Positions 1-7,941 of a DNA stretch of 55,058 nucleotides are shown here, in pieces. The stretch lies in NCBI GenBank assembly GCA_031296755.1, contig JAUMMZ010000014.1, positions 1 to 55,058 of the forward strand, in the 5' to 3' direction. The notes under the pieces were generated by a model, which saw only the letters and a program-made list of their open reading frames with translations, searched no databases and had not been told where the DNA came from. Position numbers and translations under genes: made by a program. Every line of letters starts with the position of its first letter. Position 1 is the stretch's first letter. Source of the stretch: Collinsella sp. (GTDB taxonomy: Bacteria; Actinomycetota; Coriobacteriia; Coriobacteriales; Coriobacteriaceae).

Positions 1-393
1 GGGGGGGGTGGCGGGGGGGGGGGGGGGGGTTGGGGCTGGGAGGGAGGGGGTGGTGGCTGCGGCGGTGCTGTCGGGCTTGGCGGTGTTGCTTGTTGCGGCG
101 GTGGTGTTGGGTGTGGCCGCGGCGCCTGCGGTGTTGGCGTCCACGGGCGCGGTTTGGGTGGTGTTTGCGGGGGTGTCGGTGCTGTTGCTTGTCGCAGTGT
201 TTGCTGCGGGCACGTTTGTGTTGGAGCCGTCTTCCGCCTTGCCCATGTCGCTGGCCGTGGCGTCGGCTTGCGCCTGCTGCCCGGCGGTCGTCTGAGGCTG
301 AATCGCTTCCGCTATGGCCGCCATGGGCATCGTCGCGCTGACCATGGACGTGCACGCGATCACGCAGAGCAGGTAGTAAAGGGGTCGTTTCAT
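1..393 (-). CDS. Secreted Ala/Thr/Asn/Pro-rich protein, N-terminal part
   Basis: Reading the minus strand from the ATG at 393 gives an open frame of 131 codons that runs off the window start. The first 30 or so residues form a signal peptide: MKRP, then a hydrophobic stretch, ending near AIAEA. The rest is low complexity, rich in Ala, Thr, Asn, Ser and Asp, and ends in a run of prolines that corresponds to the poly-G at bases 1-30. Such linkers are typical of surface or secreted proteins of gut actinobacteria, with the functional domain further on, beyond the window. A GAGAGG ribosome site lies upstream of the ATG. The plus-strand frames here are shadows. The secreted nature is well supported; the function is unknown. 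Confidence 0.65.
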   Translation of the reverse strand, partial: MKRPLYYLLCVIACTSMVSATMPMAAIAEAIQPQTTAGQQAQADATASDMGKAEDGSNTNVPAANTATSNSTDTPANTTQTAPVDANTAGAAATPNTTAATSNTAKPDSTAAATTPSLPAPTPPPPPATPP

Positions 394-592
394 AGCGGAG
401 CCTCTCGGTGAGCAGCCAATAGGGTCCGAAGGCAGCTCCAGGCCAGCACTCCGCACATATTTTGTTGCGGTTTATTTTACGGGAACACCAGTCAACATCA
501 GCGAACTATCTGGGGAATGTTGGGGAGGGGAGCGGATGATGGTTGAGCCTCTGTCTTCTCACCCGGCGGTGATGCACCCTGTGCTGGGTTGT

Positions 593-1264
593 CTATGCGC
601 GCCGCGGAAGCTCCAGCGCGAGGTCGCCTTTCGTTTCTTCGAGACTCAACACCGAGACCTTCCAGGAAAAGTCCGTTAGGCTGCTGCTTAGGTCAAGTTC
701 TGCGTGGTCGTATTTTTCAATTTTGCAGCCCGGGTGATTCTCGTCTGGTGAAAGGTGACATTCGACCGGACGCGACCCGATGATTCGATACTCCTGCTGA
801 TATGCGTACTTGGGCGTTTTGATAACGAGATTGTGCGGGATGCCCTCAAAGATCTCGCGGATTAGTTTTGGCCCGGGGACGCCGTAGGAGATGGGACCGT
901 GGGCGTAGATGCTTCCGTCTTCGGCAATGTGTCTGTCGGCGAGGCGCGCGAAGCTGTCGTACTGCACAATGCCGATCCACCCGTTCGCGCACCCGAACTC
1001 CTGGATCATTCGCATCGGGATTTTCACGGCGTTGTCGACGATATCGTTCTCGCGGACCGTGTACATGCAGTAGATAGGCAGGCAAGCATAGCTGTAGAGG
1101 CATGCCCCAGGGGCCATGGACGCCTCGAGCGGATCGCCCTGCTCGCCAGGAAGGCCATGGTAGTAGCCGGCCGCGTTCATGTAGAGATGTCCATTTAGCA
1201 GGTCGTCGATGTACGCCTCCTTGGGTGCGAACTTGAGTAGATATGCGATGCCGTCTTTGAGCAT
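593..1264 (-). CDS. Hypothetical protein, island gene
   Basis: A 223-residue soluble protein starting MLKDGIAYLLKF. I chose the ATG at 1264 because AAGAAAGGATCTTCT, a good ribosome site, precedes it; the longer frame to 1324 has an unlikely basic extension. There is no signal peptide or membrane segment. Its start (LLNGHLYMNAAGYYHG) resembles the N-terminus of small uncharacterised proteins I associate with phage and defence regions, but I cannot name the family. It lies 200 bp upstream of the secreted-protein gene on the same strand and may be its own transcription unit. Codon use is natural and the frame is free of rare features, so it is likely a real gene. Function unknown. Confidence 0.7.
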   Translation of the reverse strand: MLKDGIAYLLKFAPKEAYIDDLLNGHLYMNAAGYYHGLPGEQGDPLEASMAPGACLYSYACLPIYCMYTVRENDIVDNAVKIPMRMIQEFGCANGWIGIVQYDSFARLADRHIAEDGSIYAHGPISYGVPGPKLIREIFEGIPHNLVIKTPKYAYQQEYRIIGSRPVECHLSPDENHPGCKIEKYDHAELDLSSSLTDFSWKVSVLSLEETKGDLALELPRRA

Positions 1265-1949
1265 AGAAGATCCTTTCTTGGGTGGAGGTGCCCGGGCCGC
1301 CTTGCGGGTCCGGCTTCCTTGCAATTAAAGATAAGGGCATCCGGTGGGACCTTCGTGCCGGAATGGTGCGCGCCAGGCGCTTGCCGGGGTTGTGATTGCC
1401 TGTAGCGCCGGAGTACATACTTGTGGAGCGTTCTGGAAACTGTTGTTTGGCGGAGGCGTCATGACTGGGCTGAGCTGGAGAAGACCGCCAAGAAGATGGT
1501 CGAATCCGGTCAGGAATTTGCCGACGGCGTGGAGTCGGCCGAGGATATCGATAGATTCCAGACCTTGGACACAGGGGCCAGAAGGGCTTTTGCACTAACT
1601 TTCTCAACACATCCCGTCCCTGTTAAGCCTGTGTTTGAGCGCATTGCTGCCGGATGCCTCGAGTGGGCTGGCGCCGCACGGCATTGCGAATGACATCACG
1701 GACTGCATGCGCTCGGGGTTGTCGTCCATCGTGATGCCCGTCTCCGTGGCGCTCAGGACACTGCGGCCCTTGATTTTGCGCGCGGCGGGCGCGTTATCGC
1801 GGACGATTCTCTTCGCGAGAGCCTCGGGCTTTGCGGTCTTTGACGCGGCATCGACCTAGGTTGCCACTAGGGCCGACGACGACAGCATCAGTGAGCCGAG
1901 AATCTTGTCACCTGCCGTAACATCACCTCGGCGTTAATTCTGGGTGTTA
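1265..1949. other. Stretch without an intact gene; decayed fragments
   Basis: No convincing intact gene is seen here. Around 1455-1560 on the plus strand a short frame reads like coding sequence (WAELEKTAKKMVESGQEF), but it has no start with a ribosome site and runs into unlike sequence. The minus-strand frame at 1604-1855 also looks coding and is listed separately. The stretch is probably scar tissue between island modules. Confidence 0.4.
1604..1855 (-). pseudogene. Possible decayed gene fragment
   Basis: On the minus strand an 83-codon frame has natural coriobacterial codon use (ALAKRIVRDNAPAARKIKG, then SVLSATETGITMDDNPERM). It is closed upstream by an in-frame TAG at 1856-1858. The same frame continues above that stop (GSLMLSSSALVAT), which could be part of the original protein. 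There is no start codon with a ribosome site below the TAG. I read it as a remnant interrupted by a nonsense change. The plus-strand frame over the same bases is probably its shadow. The family is not recognised. Confidence 0.25.
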
Positions 1950-2320
1950 GGAAATTAGGTTATGTTTCAAGACGTCATTCACTGGATGAGCCTATTTCCA
2001 TAACCTGTTTAAGCAAAGCAAGAATGGGGAATAAAGCTAGCTGCCCATCGCGAACTGGCGATGGGGTACGCTACTGCCGTCAATATAGCAAACGACGAAA
2101 TTCCGACGTTCGCCACATTGACACCAGCGTTGCCTGCGGCTAGCTGGATAAGAGCCTCGATGGTCATAAGTACCAATTCCTCGCTTTCGTCTAGTATGAC
2201 ATAGGCAATCATTGTTCTAGGCGGCCGCGAAAGCGTTGGTTGCACTTGCTGCACCTTTGATTAGCCTGTCCGGGGAGGGTTAGCCGCCGCTCGTTGATCC
2301 GGACAGGTTGATTTATTTGG
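1950..2320 (+). ncRNA. Candidate structured RNA upstream of reverse transcriptase
   Basis: This roughly 370-base stretch before the reverse transcriptase has four clear inverted repeats in a row. TAGGTTATG at 1956-1964 pairs with CATAACCTG at 1999-2007. CCCATCGC at 2044-2051 pairs perfectly with 2058-2065 around a 6-base loop, with TAGC/GCTA flanking pairs. GTCATA at 2163-2168 pairs with TATGAC at 2195-2200. A 15-bp stem with three G-U pairs joins 2259-2273 (core CCTGTCCGG) to 2299-2313, ending 14 bases before the RT start codon. Several defence RT classes (retrons, DRT2, DRT9) are known to use an RNA encoded just upstream as template. The hairpins are seen; their role as an RT-associated RNA is inference. 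Longest frames: 81 codons on the minus strand (2009-2254) and 39 codons on the plus strand (from 2024). No convincing promoter was found. Confidence 0.4.
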
Positions 2321-2327
2321 GGGTATT

Positions 2328-3783
2328 TTGACCGAGTTCGACATCGCTCGTATTCCTCGATATAGTTCCAAAAGCTCATATGCCCATTTCGATCATAGGG
2401 TGTCTTTTGCCGATGTCCAAGACAAGATCTTAGATCCAGGGTACGTTTCCCATCACGCGTTCTACCCTCTAATTTCCAACGAGATCATTACTGTTCGGTA
2501 TCGTGGAGGTAGGCGAAGCATCAAGGTCCGCAATATCGCCTATGCCTCGCATTTCGATCACCGCGTCTTCCAGTACTACTCTTATCTTTGGTCGGACTTA
2601 TATTGCAAGAAGGCTATTGCCGAAGAGTTTAATGAGGTTGCTGTAGCGTACCGCTCCTCGCTTTCATCAGACAGCGCCGTAACCGCTGCCAGCAATATTT
2701 CCTCAGCTAAAAAGGCCTTCGATTATATACGCGAGCAAGATTCGGCGTTCGTGCTTACGGGTGATTTCGAGAGCTTCTTCGACAACTTAAATCATGTCTA
2801 TCTAATGGCGTCGTTGCGTTCGTTGTTTCCCCAGTGGACGCTTGCCGGACGATCACTATCAAGTCATTAAAAATATCCTCCGCTATTCGTGCTGGCCTAT
2901 TGCTGATTTGGCTGCTCGACATGAATTGCCATGGCCGGTAATCGATCTTACTTCGGAGAAGAAGGTCAGCGAAGCAGCTATCGAACTTCGATTCAAGGCC
3001 ATTCGCGAACTTAATAAGCTGGATGTTATTCTGCCTAAGGCAGAGTTTCTTGCAAACAAAAGTAAGGTCATCACCAGGCCGTGGAAGCGAAAGGGCGTTG
3101 CTCTGGGCATTCCTCAGGGTCTTGCTGCAAGCGGAGTGCTCGCTAACATTTATATGGCTGATATCGACATGAAAGTCAGGCTTGCCGTTGAACGGGTTGG
3201 CGGCTTGTATCTCCGTTATTGCGATGACTTTATTGTTGCCGTTCCAAAGTCTGGTTTTGATGCACTTGTAGAAGCCATCAATCTAATGGCTGATGTCGAT
3301 TCCGTCAAACTGCAACCTGAGAAAACCAAGGTGTTCCGGGTTGATGGCGACGGAGTTGCTCAGCTTGATTTTGAAAGCGTTCGTGCGGGTGAGGTCTATT
3401 CGTACTCCGGCGCACATCCGGCGCAGAAAGTCAGTTTCCTGGGGTTTGACTTTGACGGGCGCGTTGTAAGACTTCGGCAGTCTACGGTTGGAAGGTACCA
3501 CAAGCGTCTCCGTGAGGCGGCCACTGCGATTGCGCGTTCTAATCAGGGGGAGGGGAGACATGCGTCCAAGAAGCGCGTCTCCGCTCTGTATCAACATTAC
3601 TCGCCGCTTGGTATTAAGGGGAGAAGGTTGTGCCCATCGGGTGATGCCGGCCTTTCTGCATTTTCGCTCTATGGGAACTTTCTTTCCTACGTGGCAAGAG
3701 CCCAAAAGGCGTTTCCCAATGATCCGATTGCCACCGATGAGGCTAAGATTTACAGGAATATTAAACGCTTGAGTGCTCGGTAA
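2328..3783 (+). CDS. Defence-type reverse transcriptase, split by a +1 frameshift
   Basis: Two consecutive frames together make one reverse transcriptase of about 483 residues. Frame one (2328-2870) holds motif A (GDFESFFDNLNH, residues about 145-156). Frame two holds motif B (GIPQGLAASGVLANIYM) and the catalytic motif C (YLRYCDDF, codons 3208-3231). The join is in the sequence for WTLPDDHYQVIK near 2838-2845: one extra base sends frame one to a stop at 2868-2870. Frame two has only a TTG with no ribosome site, so it is not an independent gene. There is no endonuclease or maturase domain and no phage or intron context, which points to the UG/Abi/DRT group rather than a group II intron. The subclass is uncertain; DRT2 is one possibility because of the structured upstream region. 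Either the gene is inactivated, a base was miscalled, or the shift is programmed. Confidence 0.8.
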
Positions 3784-3996
3784 TTTTGCTGCTATAGCAC
3801 CGATCGATTTCGACTACAAATAGACGATTAATTAAACCAATTAGTAGTTGCCGGTCGCTGTTGCTCGGTAGCTCCCTTCGCTTGTCCATGTGGGGCGCTA
3901 TAATTCCCAAAAAGATAAGGGTTCAATATTTAGGGGTTGGCTTGGCGAGTAATCTATCCGTGACGGTCGCCACTTCATAACGTCGTTCTATTTTCG

Positions 3997-5289
3997 CTAC
4001 TCGTGCCGCTTGATGAACCGGTCGGTCTCGTCGTATGAGAGGTAGTCGGGTTCGTCCGTTCCGATTCTCCGAGCAATCTTTCGGGCTTTCGCGATCATGG
4101 CTGCTGTTGCGGCGTCGACACCTTTCGGAATCTTTGCGTGTTTGATTTCTGCGCAGCCGCCCGTGACCTCGGGGACGCTCCTGTACATCCAGGTTTCGCC
4201 TATGGGTACATGGACGTCGAAGAAGTACCACTCGAACTCGGTGTCCTCAACCGTCCTTGAGGGGAAGTTCGGGTGCAGATCCCAATGCTCGGAGAGAGCC
4301 TTCTTGGCACGGTTGAGGAGGACGCCCATTGCCCAATTGCCTGTTCTTTTGTAGGCGGGACCCTCCTCCGCGTGCTTTTCGGCAGTCGCCATCGCGTTCC
4401 AGATGAGCGAGGTGATCTGTGCGGGCGAGTATTCTAGGAGCATGGTGTCGAGCAGAGTTTCGAACTCTTCGCGCTTCGGCCCCTCATACTCGTAGCACGC
4501 ATCGTCAAGCTGGGCATCGAGGTAGGCTAGAACGAGACCTTTTGCGGTTCGCAGCCAGTACTCGCGCTCGCCCTGACCGAGCGCGACGTATTCGCGATCG
4601 CCTTCGGTGATGATTGGCTTGGGTTCGAGCGGTCTATAGCCTTTCAACGATATGGAGTATGGCACCCTTAGCCAGTAGAAGATGAAGTTGCCATCCTCTG
4701 CCTCTTCGAAACCGTCCATCCACTTATCGTATGCTGCACTGGGTTCAATGTAACCCCTCTGCCTCAGGCTCTTACACAGGCCGAAGAAGCCGTATAGTAA
4801 AGGTTTGCCGTAAATCGGCGCAAGGAGCGTGTGGTTTCCCGTGTCCCTATTTTCTACTAGGACTTCAAGAGCGACGTGATCAAAGTCGTTTGGGTCATAT
4901 GCTTCCCAATCGAATTCACGTGCCTGGCGAGAAAAGGCCTCGCGAATCTCATGCCGCGTTATATCGTCATCAATCTCGCGGTAAATCTGTCGCCTTGATT
5001 TGTTGCAGTGCGGGCATTTTATATCGACTTCGCGATAGGAGTTTTTCACAACCCCCCTTATGCCTCGGCTTAAGCGTGGCGCGACAAGGGCGTAGCCGCA
5101 GAAAGGGCAATCCTCTTCGATTTCGATACTGGGGAACAGCTCAACGATCTTCTCGTCGGTGAAGCTCTTCGGGAGGTCGTAGAGCTCCCTTAGATCCTTC
5201 AGTGAGAGGCCGGAGGTGTAGTAGGCGTCCATAAGCTCGTTGACGTTGTCCTCGCCCAGCTCTGCCCTGACTTCGTCAACTCTTGACAT
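3997..5289 (-). CDS. Hypothetical zinc-ribbon protein, 430 residues
   Basis: A long soluble protein convergent with the reverse transcriptase, 213 bp apart. Near residues 60-95 it has two CxxC knuckles, CPFCGYAL and CPHCNKSRRQ, which together form a zinc ribbon. The remainder is acidic, rich in aromatic residues, without a membrane segment or recognisable catalytic motif. The N-terminal third (LSLKDLRELYDLPKSFTDE) looks like a small helical, possibly DNA-reading, segment. The ATG at 5289 is used; the ribosome site before it is weak. I do not recognise the family. Its place among defence genes suggests an accessory or defence role, but that is only context. Confidence 0.75.
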   Translation of the reverse strand: MSRVDEVRAELGEDNVNELMDAYYTSGLSLKDLRELYDLPKSFTDEKIVELFPSIEIEEDCPFCGYALVAPRLSRGIRGVVKNSYREVDIKCPHCNKSRRQIYREIDDDITRHEIREAFSRQAREFDWEAYDPNDFDHVALEVLVENRDTGNHTLLAPIYGKPLLYGFFGLCKSLRQRGYIEPSAAYDKWMDGFEEAEDGNFIFYWLRVPYSISLKGYRPLEPKPIITEGDREYVALGQGEREYWLRTAKGLVLAYLDAQLDDACYEYEGPKREEFETLLDTMLLEYSPAQITSLIWNAMATAEKHAEEGPAYKRTGNWAMGVLLNRAKKALSEHWDLHPNFPSRTVEDTEFEWYFFDVHVPIGETWMYRSVPEVTGGCAEIKHAKIPKGVDAATAAMIAKARKIARRIGTDEPDYLSYDETDRFIKRHE

Positions 5290-5340
5290 GCGCTCGCCAA
5301 CTTTCGATCAACGGAGGTTTATACGTGCCATTTTAAGGTA

Positions 5341-5523
5341 TCGCCATGCGTCTTATGGTGGCGCTTTGATAAGAGGAAGGCCCCAGACGGCGATGGCGTG
5401 GACATCGACGCGCTTGCCCGCACGGTCATTCGTGGCACTTACGGCAACGGGGAGAGTCGCAAGCAGAAGCTGGGCTGCCTGTACTCGACCATTCAGAAGC
5501 GCGTGGGCGAGATCCTGATATGA
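5341..5523 (+). pseudogene. Phage lysin C-terminal remnant, CW_7-like repeat
   Basis: In the frame ending at TGA 5521-5523 the translation contains VDIDALARTVIRGTYGNGES followed by RKQKLG, with YSTIQKRVGEIL before the stop. This pattern (IDxLAxxVIxGxYGNGxxRKxxLGxxYxxVQxxVNEIL) is that of the CW_7 cell-wall-binding repeat of phage lysozymes such as Cpl-7. No start or catalytic domain is present upstream, so it is a 3' fragment of an endolysin. Its last 14 codons recur at 10551-10592 as part of a direct repeat. It marks an old prophage or a lysin-linked island boundary. Confidence 0.55.
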
Positions 5524-5553
5524 CGCGCGAGCGGCTGCAACAAGAGCCGACAT

Positions 5554-5586
5554 GGGGCGCGGCCACGCTGTTGGCCGCGCCTCTTT
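5554..5586 (+). terminator. Terminator-like hairpin after lysin remnant
   Basis: GGCGCGGCCA at 5556-5565 pairs perfectly with TGGCCGCGCC at 5572-5581 around a 6-base loop, extended to 12 pairs with one G-U. It is followed by only a short T-rich tail (CTCTTTG). It sits 31 bases after the lysin stop, where a terminator would be expected. In the second repeat copy the stem has lost pairs. Confidence 0.4.
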
Positions 5587-5660
5587 GCCTGGCGGCGCTG
5601 CCTCTTCTCGTGCCTTTCTTGGTCTTTGATCGTCTCCGAATATGACGTCTAGCTCTTTTG

Positions 5661-5697
5661 CTCCGAACTACTCCGAACTACTCCGAACTACTCCGAA
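5661..5697. repeat. Tandem 10-mer CTCCGAACTA, 3.7 units
   Basis: Three exact units of CTCCGAACTA at 5661-5690 followed by a partial fourth (CTCCGAA). The equivalent place in repeat copy 2 (10729-10745) has a single unit plus the partial one. The array overlaps the 3' end of the AlbA_2-type gene: the last codons (GPSE, stop) lie in the partial unit and the sequence just beyond it. Confidence 0.8.
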
Positions 5698-7178
5698 GGG
5701 CCAGCGGGCAAATCGTAGTATTGCCGCGGGTCGCGAGTGCTCCTGCCGTGCCAGACGAGGATTTCTCTCTTGACAAGGCCCTTCAGCGTCTGCGAGGCGG
5801 ACTTGGACGAGATACCGGCGGCATCCGCCAACGCCTTCGTCGTGACCTTGCCGTCCCTGGCGGCCATCTTCACGGCAGTCTTCTGGTTGTCGTCGAGTGA
5901 AGCGAAGATGTCTAGCGGAACGTAGCCGCCCATGCCGTGCATGAGTTCGTTCCTGTTTTCCCTCTCGACTGCGGTGAGCGGCAGCGTGAGCATCGTGCGG
6001 TCCGGGCCGAACTCCTCGTCCCAGCGCGGGGCGTCGTACCCGCACTCCTTCCAGTTGTCCACGATGGCGGGCACGCCGGATCCGGCGCGTTCGCCGACCT
6101 CGATGTACGAGAAGATTTTCAGCATGTTCTCGTTGCGCGGGTCGGACTTGCCACCCATGAGAGCGCGCTCCATGCTGATACGGAAGTCGCCGGGGTTGGC
6201 GACCGTGATCTTGTCGGGCTCCCAGAGCACGACAACGCCTTGGCGCTCGTGGTAGTTGGCGTTCGTGAGGCAGTTCGCCAAGGCCTCGCGCAGGGCCTTG
6301 TGGGCCGGTGTGTCGTCGTCCCGCCGGTCGCCGACGAGCCTGAAGGGCGTCTTGAGCGCCTGTTTGGCGAGGCTGTAAACGCGCTGGTAGAAGTCGATGA
6401 CGTTGCCCGACCAATCGCCTCCCTGGGAGATGACGCGGTCCTGCCAACGCTCGCGCGGGCTCGTCTGCTGACGGTAGTCGAGGAAGTAGTGCGGGAACAC
6501 CTCGCTGATGCGCCAGTCCTCGCCGAACATGAGGAGCCCGGCCCCTGTGGGGTGGAGCTTCCCGTCGTCGGCCTCGGCGGCGGCACCGATGAGGCGGAGG
6601 AACTCGTCGTCGGGCTTCTTGTTCCACGGGTGGTTTGGGTGGACCTGCCGGTAGATCTCGCGGTAGCCGTTTATCGTCTCCTGACAGAGCTCGTCCATGC
6701 GCACGCCCGGTAGAGGCTTGGCGTCCTGGCTCTCTTCGGAGGCGTCCCGCATCATGGAGCGAATCTCGTCCATGGTGCACCTATAGTCGCCGGTGTGGTC
6801 GCGTCGGTAGGCGTGGCTCGGGTTGTCGTGAAGGTAAACGGGCTTGACTCGGCGGTCGGCACGGGGCACGTGAATCTGAATGACCTTCTTGCCGTCGATT
6901 TCCTCTACGCTGACGTTCGAGTCGTCCAGCACGCGGGCGCTCACGCGCTGCGAGTCGTTGACGGTGTTCCAGAAGTCGTCGAGCAGCTTCCGCGGGTCCT
7001 TAACCCCTACGGGATGGAGAGAGTGGTCTTCTAGCTCCTCGACGCCGAGCAGGATGACGCCTCCGGCGGTGTTGGCGAAGGCGGAGTAGGTCTCCCAGAT
7101 GCTCTTGGGCAGGCCGCCCCTCGCTGCCTTGGCCTCCAAGCGGTTGTTCTCACTGTAGTTCTCGAGCTCCTCGAGCAT
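5688..7178 (-). CDS. AlbA_2 (Schlafen-like) DNA-binding ATPase regulator
   Basis: A 496-residue protein with three parts. Residues about 1-140 form an AlbA_2/Schlafen-type domain: ENNRLEAKAA, WETYSAFANTAGGVILLGVEE and the later PVYLHDNPSHAYRRDHTGDY are characteristic. Residues about 280-400 resemble a GHKL-type ATPase domain (ALREALANCLTNANYHERQG, ITVANPGDFR, GERAGSGVP). The end is a winged-helix (VTTKALADAAGISSKSASQT). This arrangement is common in proteins labelled RecG-like or putative transcriptional regulators, often near abortive-infection genes. The gene starts one base before the stop region of the Abi_2 fragment upstream, so the two were one transcript. Its last codons fall in the direct repeat, and a copy of those codons survives at about 10745-10767. 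DNA binding is family knowledge; the regulated target is unknown. Confidence 0.85.
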   Translation of the reverse strand: MLEELENYSENNRLEAKAARGGLPKSIWETYSAFANTAGGVILLGVEELEDHSLHPVGVKDPRKLLDDFWNTVNDSQRVSARVLDDSNVSVEEIDGKKVIQIHVPRADRRVKPVYLHDNPSHAYRRDHTGDYRCTMDEIRSMMRDASEESQDAKPLPGVRMDELCQETINGYREIYRQVHPNHPWNKKPDDEFLRLIGAAAEADDGKLHPTGAGLLMFGEDWRISEVFPHYFLDYRQQTSPRERWQDRVISQGGDWSGNVIDFYQRVYSLAKQALKTPFRLVGDRRDDDTPAHKALREALANCLTNANYHERQGVVVLWEPDKITVANPGDFRISMERALMGGKSDPRNENMLKIFSYIEVGERAGSGVPAIVDNWKECGYDAPRWDEEFGPDRTMLTLPLTAVERENRNELMHGMGGYVPLDIFASLDDNQKTAVKMAARDGKVTTKALADAAGISSKSASQTLKGLVKREILVWHGRSTRDPRQYYDLPAGPSE

Positions 7179-7667
7179 CTATCGCCTCCGCTTCTCCTCG
7201 TCGGTTCTTGAGTTGATATTGTACCGCGAGGGCGTCGGAGCCGGGCGGCCTTCCCGTCCGGCTCCATTTATTCGAGGGCCGTCGGTTTGGTGGGCCGTAG
7301 GGTGGCGAGCGCCGAAGGCGCCGTCCTTGCCCTTGAGCTCGTGGGCGAGCTGAGAACGGAACCAAACCTCGACGCGCTTTGTGACGTTGAGCATGACGGG
7401 GCGGAACTGCCGGTCGAATGTGTAGCGGCCCCACACCTCGTCCAGGGTCGTGCCCTCGCGGAATGTGCCGTCGGACTGCTTGTAGGGATGGAGGTAGCCG
7501 CTGAAGCGGTGGTATCCCACGCGCTCGAGCTTGCCGACGAGCTCTTCTCGGTCTGCCATGAGGCCGCGCGAGATGAGCAGGTCCGCCTGCTCGTTATAGG
7601 TGAGGAATGGCTTCCCGTGCTTTATCTCGGTTCTTAGAACTTGCAAAAAAGACCCGCCTGTGTGCAT
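7179..7667 (-). pseudogene. Abi_2 (AbiD/AbiF) abortive infection gene, C-terminally truncated
   Basis: Residues about 18-120 match the N-terminal half of Abi_2 proteins: KPFLTYNEQADLLISRGL, LERVGYHRFSGYLHPYK and VEVWFRSQLAHEL. After GAFGA the protein turns into unrelated sequence rich in Arg, Pro and Thr and stops after 162 residues, whereas Abi_2 proteins are near 300. So the 3' half has been lost or frameshifted. The ATG at 7667 lies inside a terminator-like hairpin, so the true start may be a later codon such as the TTG at 7646. Abi_2 proteins are HEPN-type RNases that act as toxins in phage defence, in some cases held by an upstream RNA. The gene abuts the AlbA_2-type gene downstream. Probably inactive. 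Confidence 0.65.
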
Positions 7668-7689
7668 GCTAAGCAGAGGCCAGGCGGGT
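7652..7689 (-). terminator. Intrinsic terminator or RNA hairpin before Abi_2 gene
   Basis: On the minus strand ACCCGCCTG (7689-7681) pairs perfectly with CAGGCGGGT (7660-7652) around a 20-base loop and is followed by CTTTTTT. A second small hairpin (TCGGC/GCCGA, about 7720-7736) lies upstream. This is a classic intrinsic terminator, yet no gene ends here on that strand. It lies at the very start of the Abi_2 gene. Conserved structured RNAs (the abiF motif) are known upstream of Abi_2 genes, so the hairpin could be the end of such an RNA. The structure is seen; that identity is inference. Confidence 0.5.
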
Positions 7690-7772
7690 TTACTGAATGC
7701 GTCCTAACATGTGCCCTCGGCTTTGGCTGCCGATATTCTAGAACTTGTTGAGCGCGTGGCGCGGCGCGGAGA

Positions 7773-7792
7773 GGTCTTTAAAGGTAAAGACC
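7773..7792. repeat. Palindrome GGTCTTTA-aagg-TAAAGACC
   Basis: Perfect 8-bp arms around AAGG. A close relative (GTCTTTA-agag-TAAAGAC) lies at 11453-11470, with matching flanks (GAGA before, ACC after). A weaker relative lies near 12288-12310 inside the palindromic repeat units. It may belong to the same intergenic repeat family as the CGGAAGTG element that follows at 7874-7893. Confidence 0.45.
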
Positions 7793-7941
7793 GACATCTC
7801 TGTGCGTCCGTGACTGCCGGGTGTTATCGTTGATGCCGTACATGTTGCCTGCACTTTCGAGCCAGGGATGTAATTACGGAAGTGCTGGGAAAAATCGAGA
7901 ACTTTCGCGACACTACCAACGCCTGAAGAGGAAGTGATTCT

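Larger units (their letters stand above)
5482..5719. repeat. Direct repeat, copy 1 (lysin tail to AlbA_2 gene end)
   Basis: This stretch is clearly similar to 10551-10767 in the same orientation. It covers the lysin tail, a GC hairpin, a block reading GCCGCCTC-type pyrimidine-rich sequence, and the last codons of the AlbA_2-type gene on the other strand. Copy 1 has three units of the 10-mer CTCCGAACTA (5661-5690); copy 2 has one, which accounts for nearly all of the length difference. The two copies bracket 4.8 kb of defence genes and fragments. Confidence 0.75.

Noticed and set aside
8..411. Plus-strand open frames with hydrophobic, Gly/Val- or Cys/Arg-rich translations
   Set aside because: They are antisense to the signal-peptide protein read on the minus strand, which has a ribosome site and sensible composition.
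2009..2254. 81-codon minus-strand frame upstream of the reverse transcriptase
   Set aside because: Overlaps several hairpins, lacks a clear ribosome site and ends in unlikely sequence; kept only as a note in the candidate RNA entry.
2842..3783. A separate gene starting at TTG 2842
   Set aside because: No ribosome site, and its first residues continue the reverse transcriptase sequence exactly after a one-base shift.
5520..5645. A 41-codon hydrophobic frame (MTRERLQQEPTWGAATLLAA at its start) overlapping the lysin stop, holin-like
   Set aside because: It runs through a GC terminator-like hairpin, and in the second repeat copy it has an early stop; no ribosome site beyond the lysin end itself.
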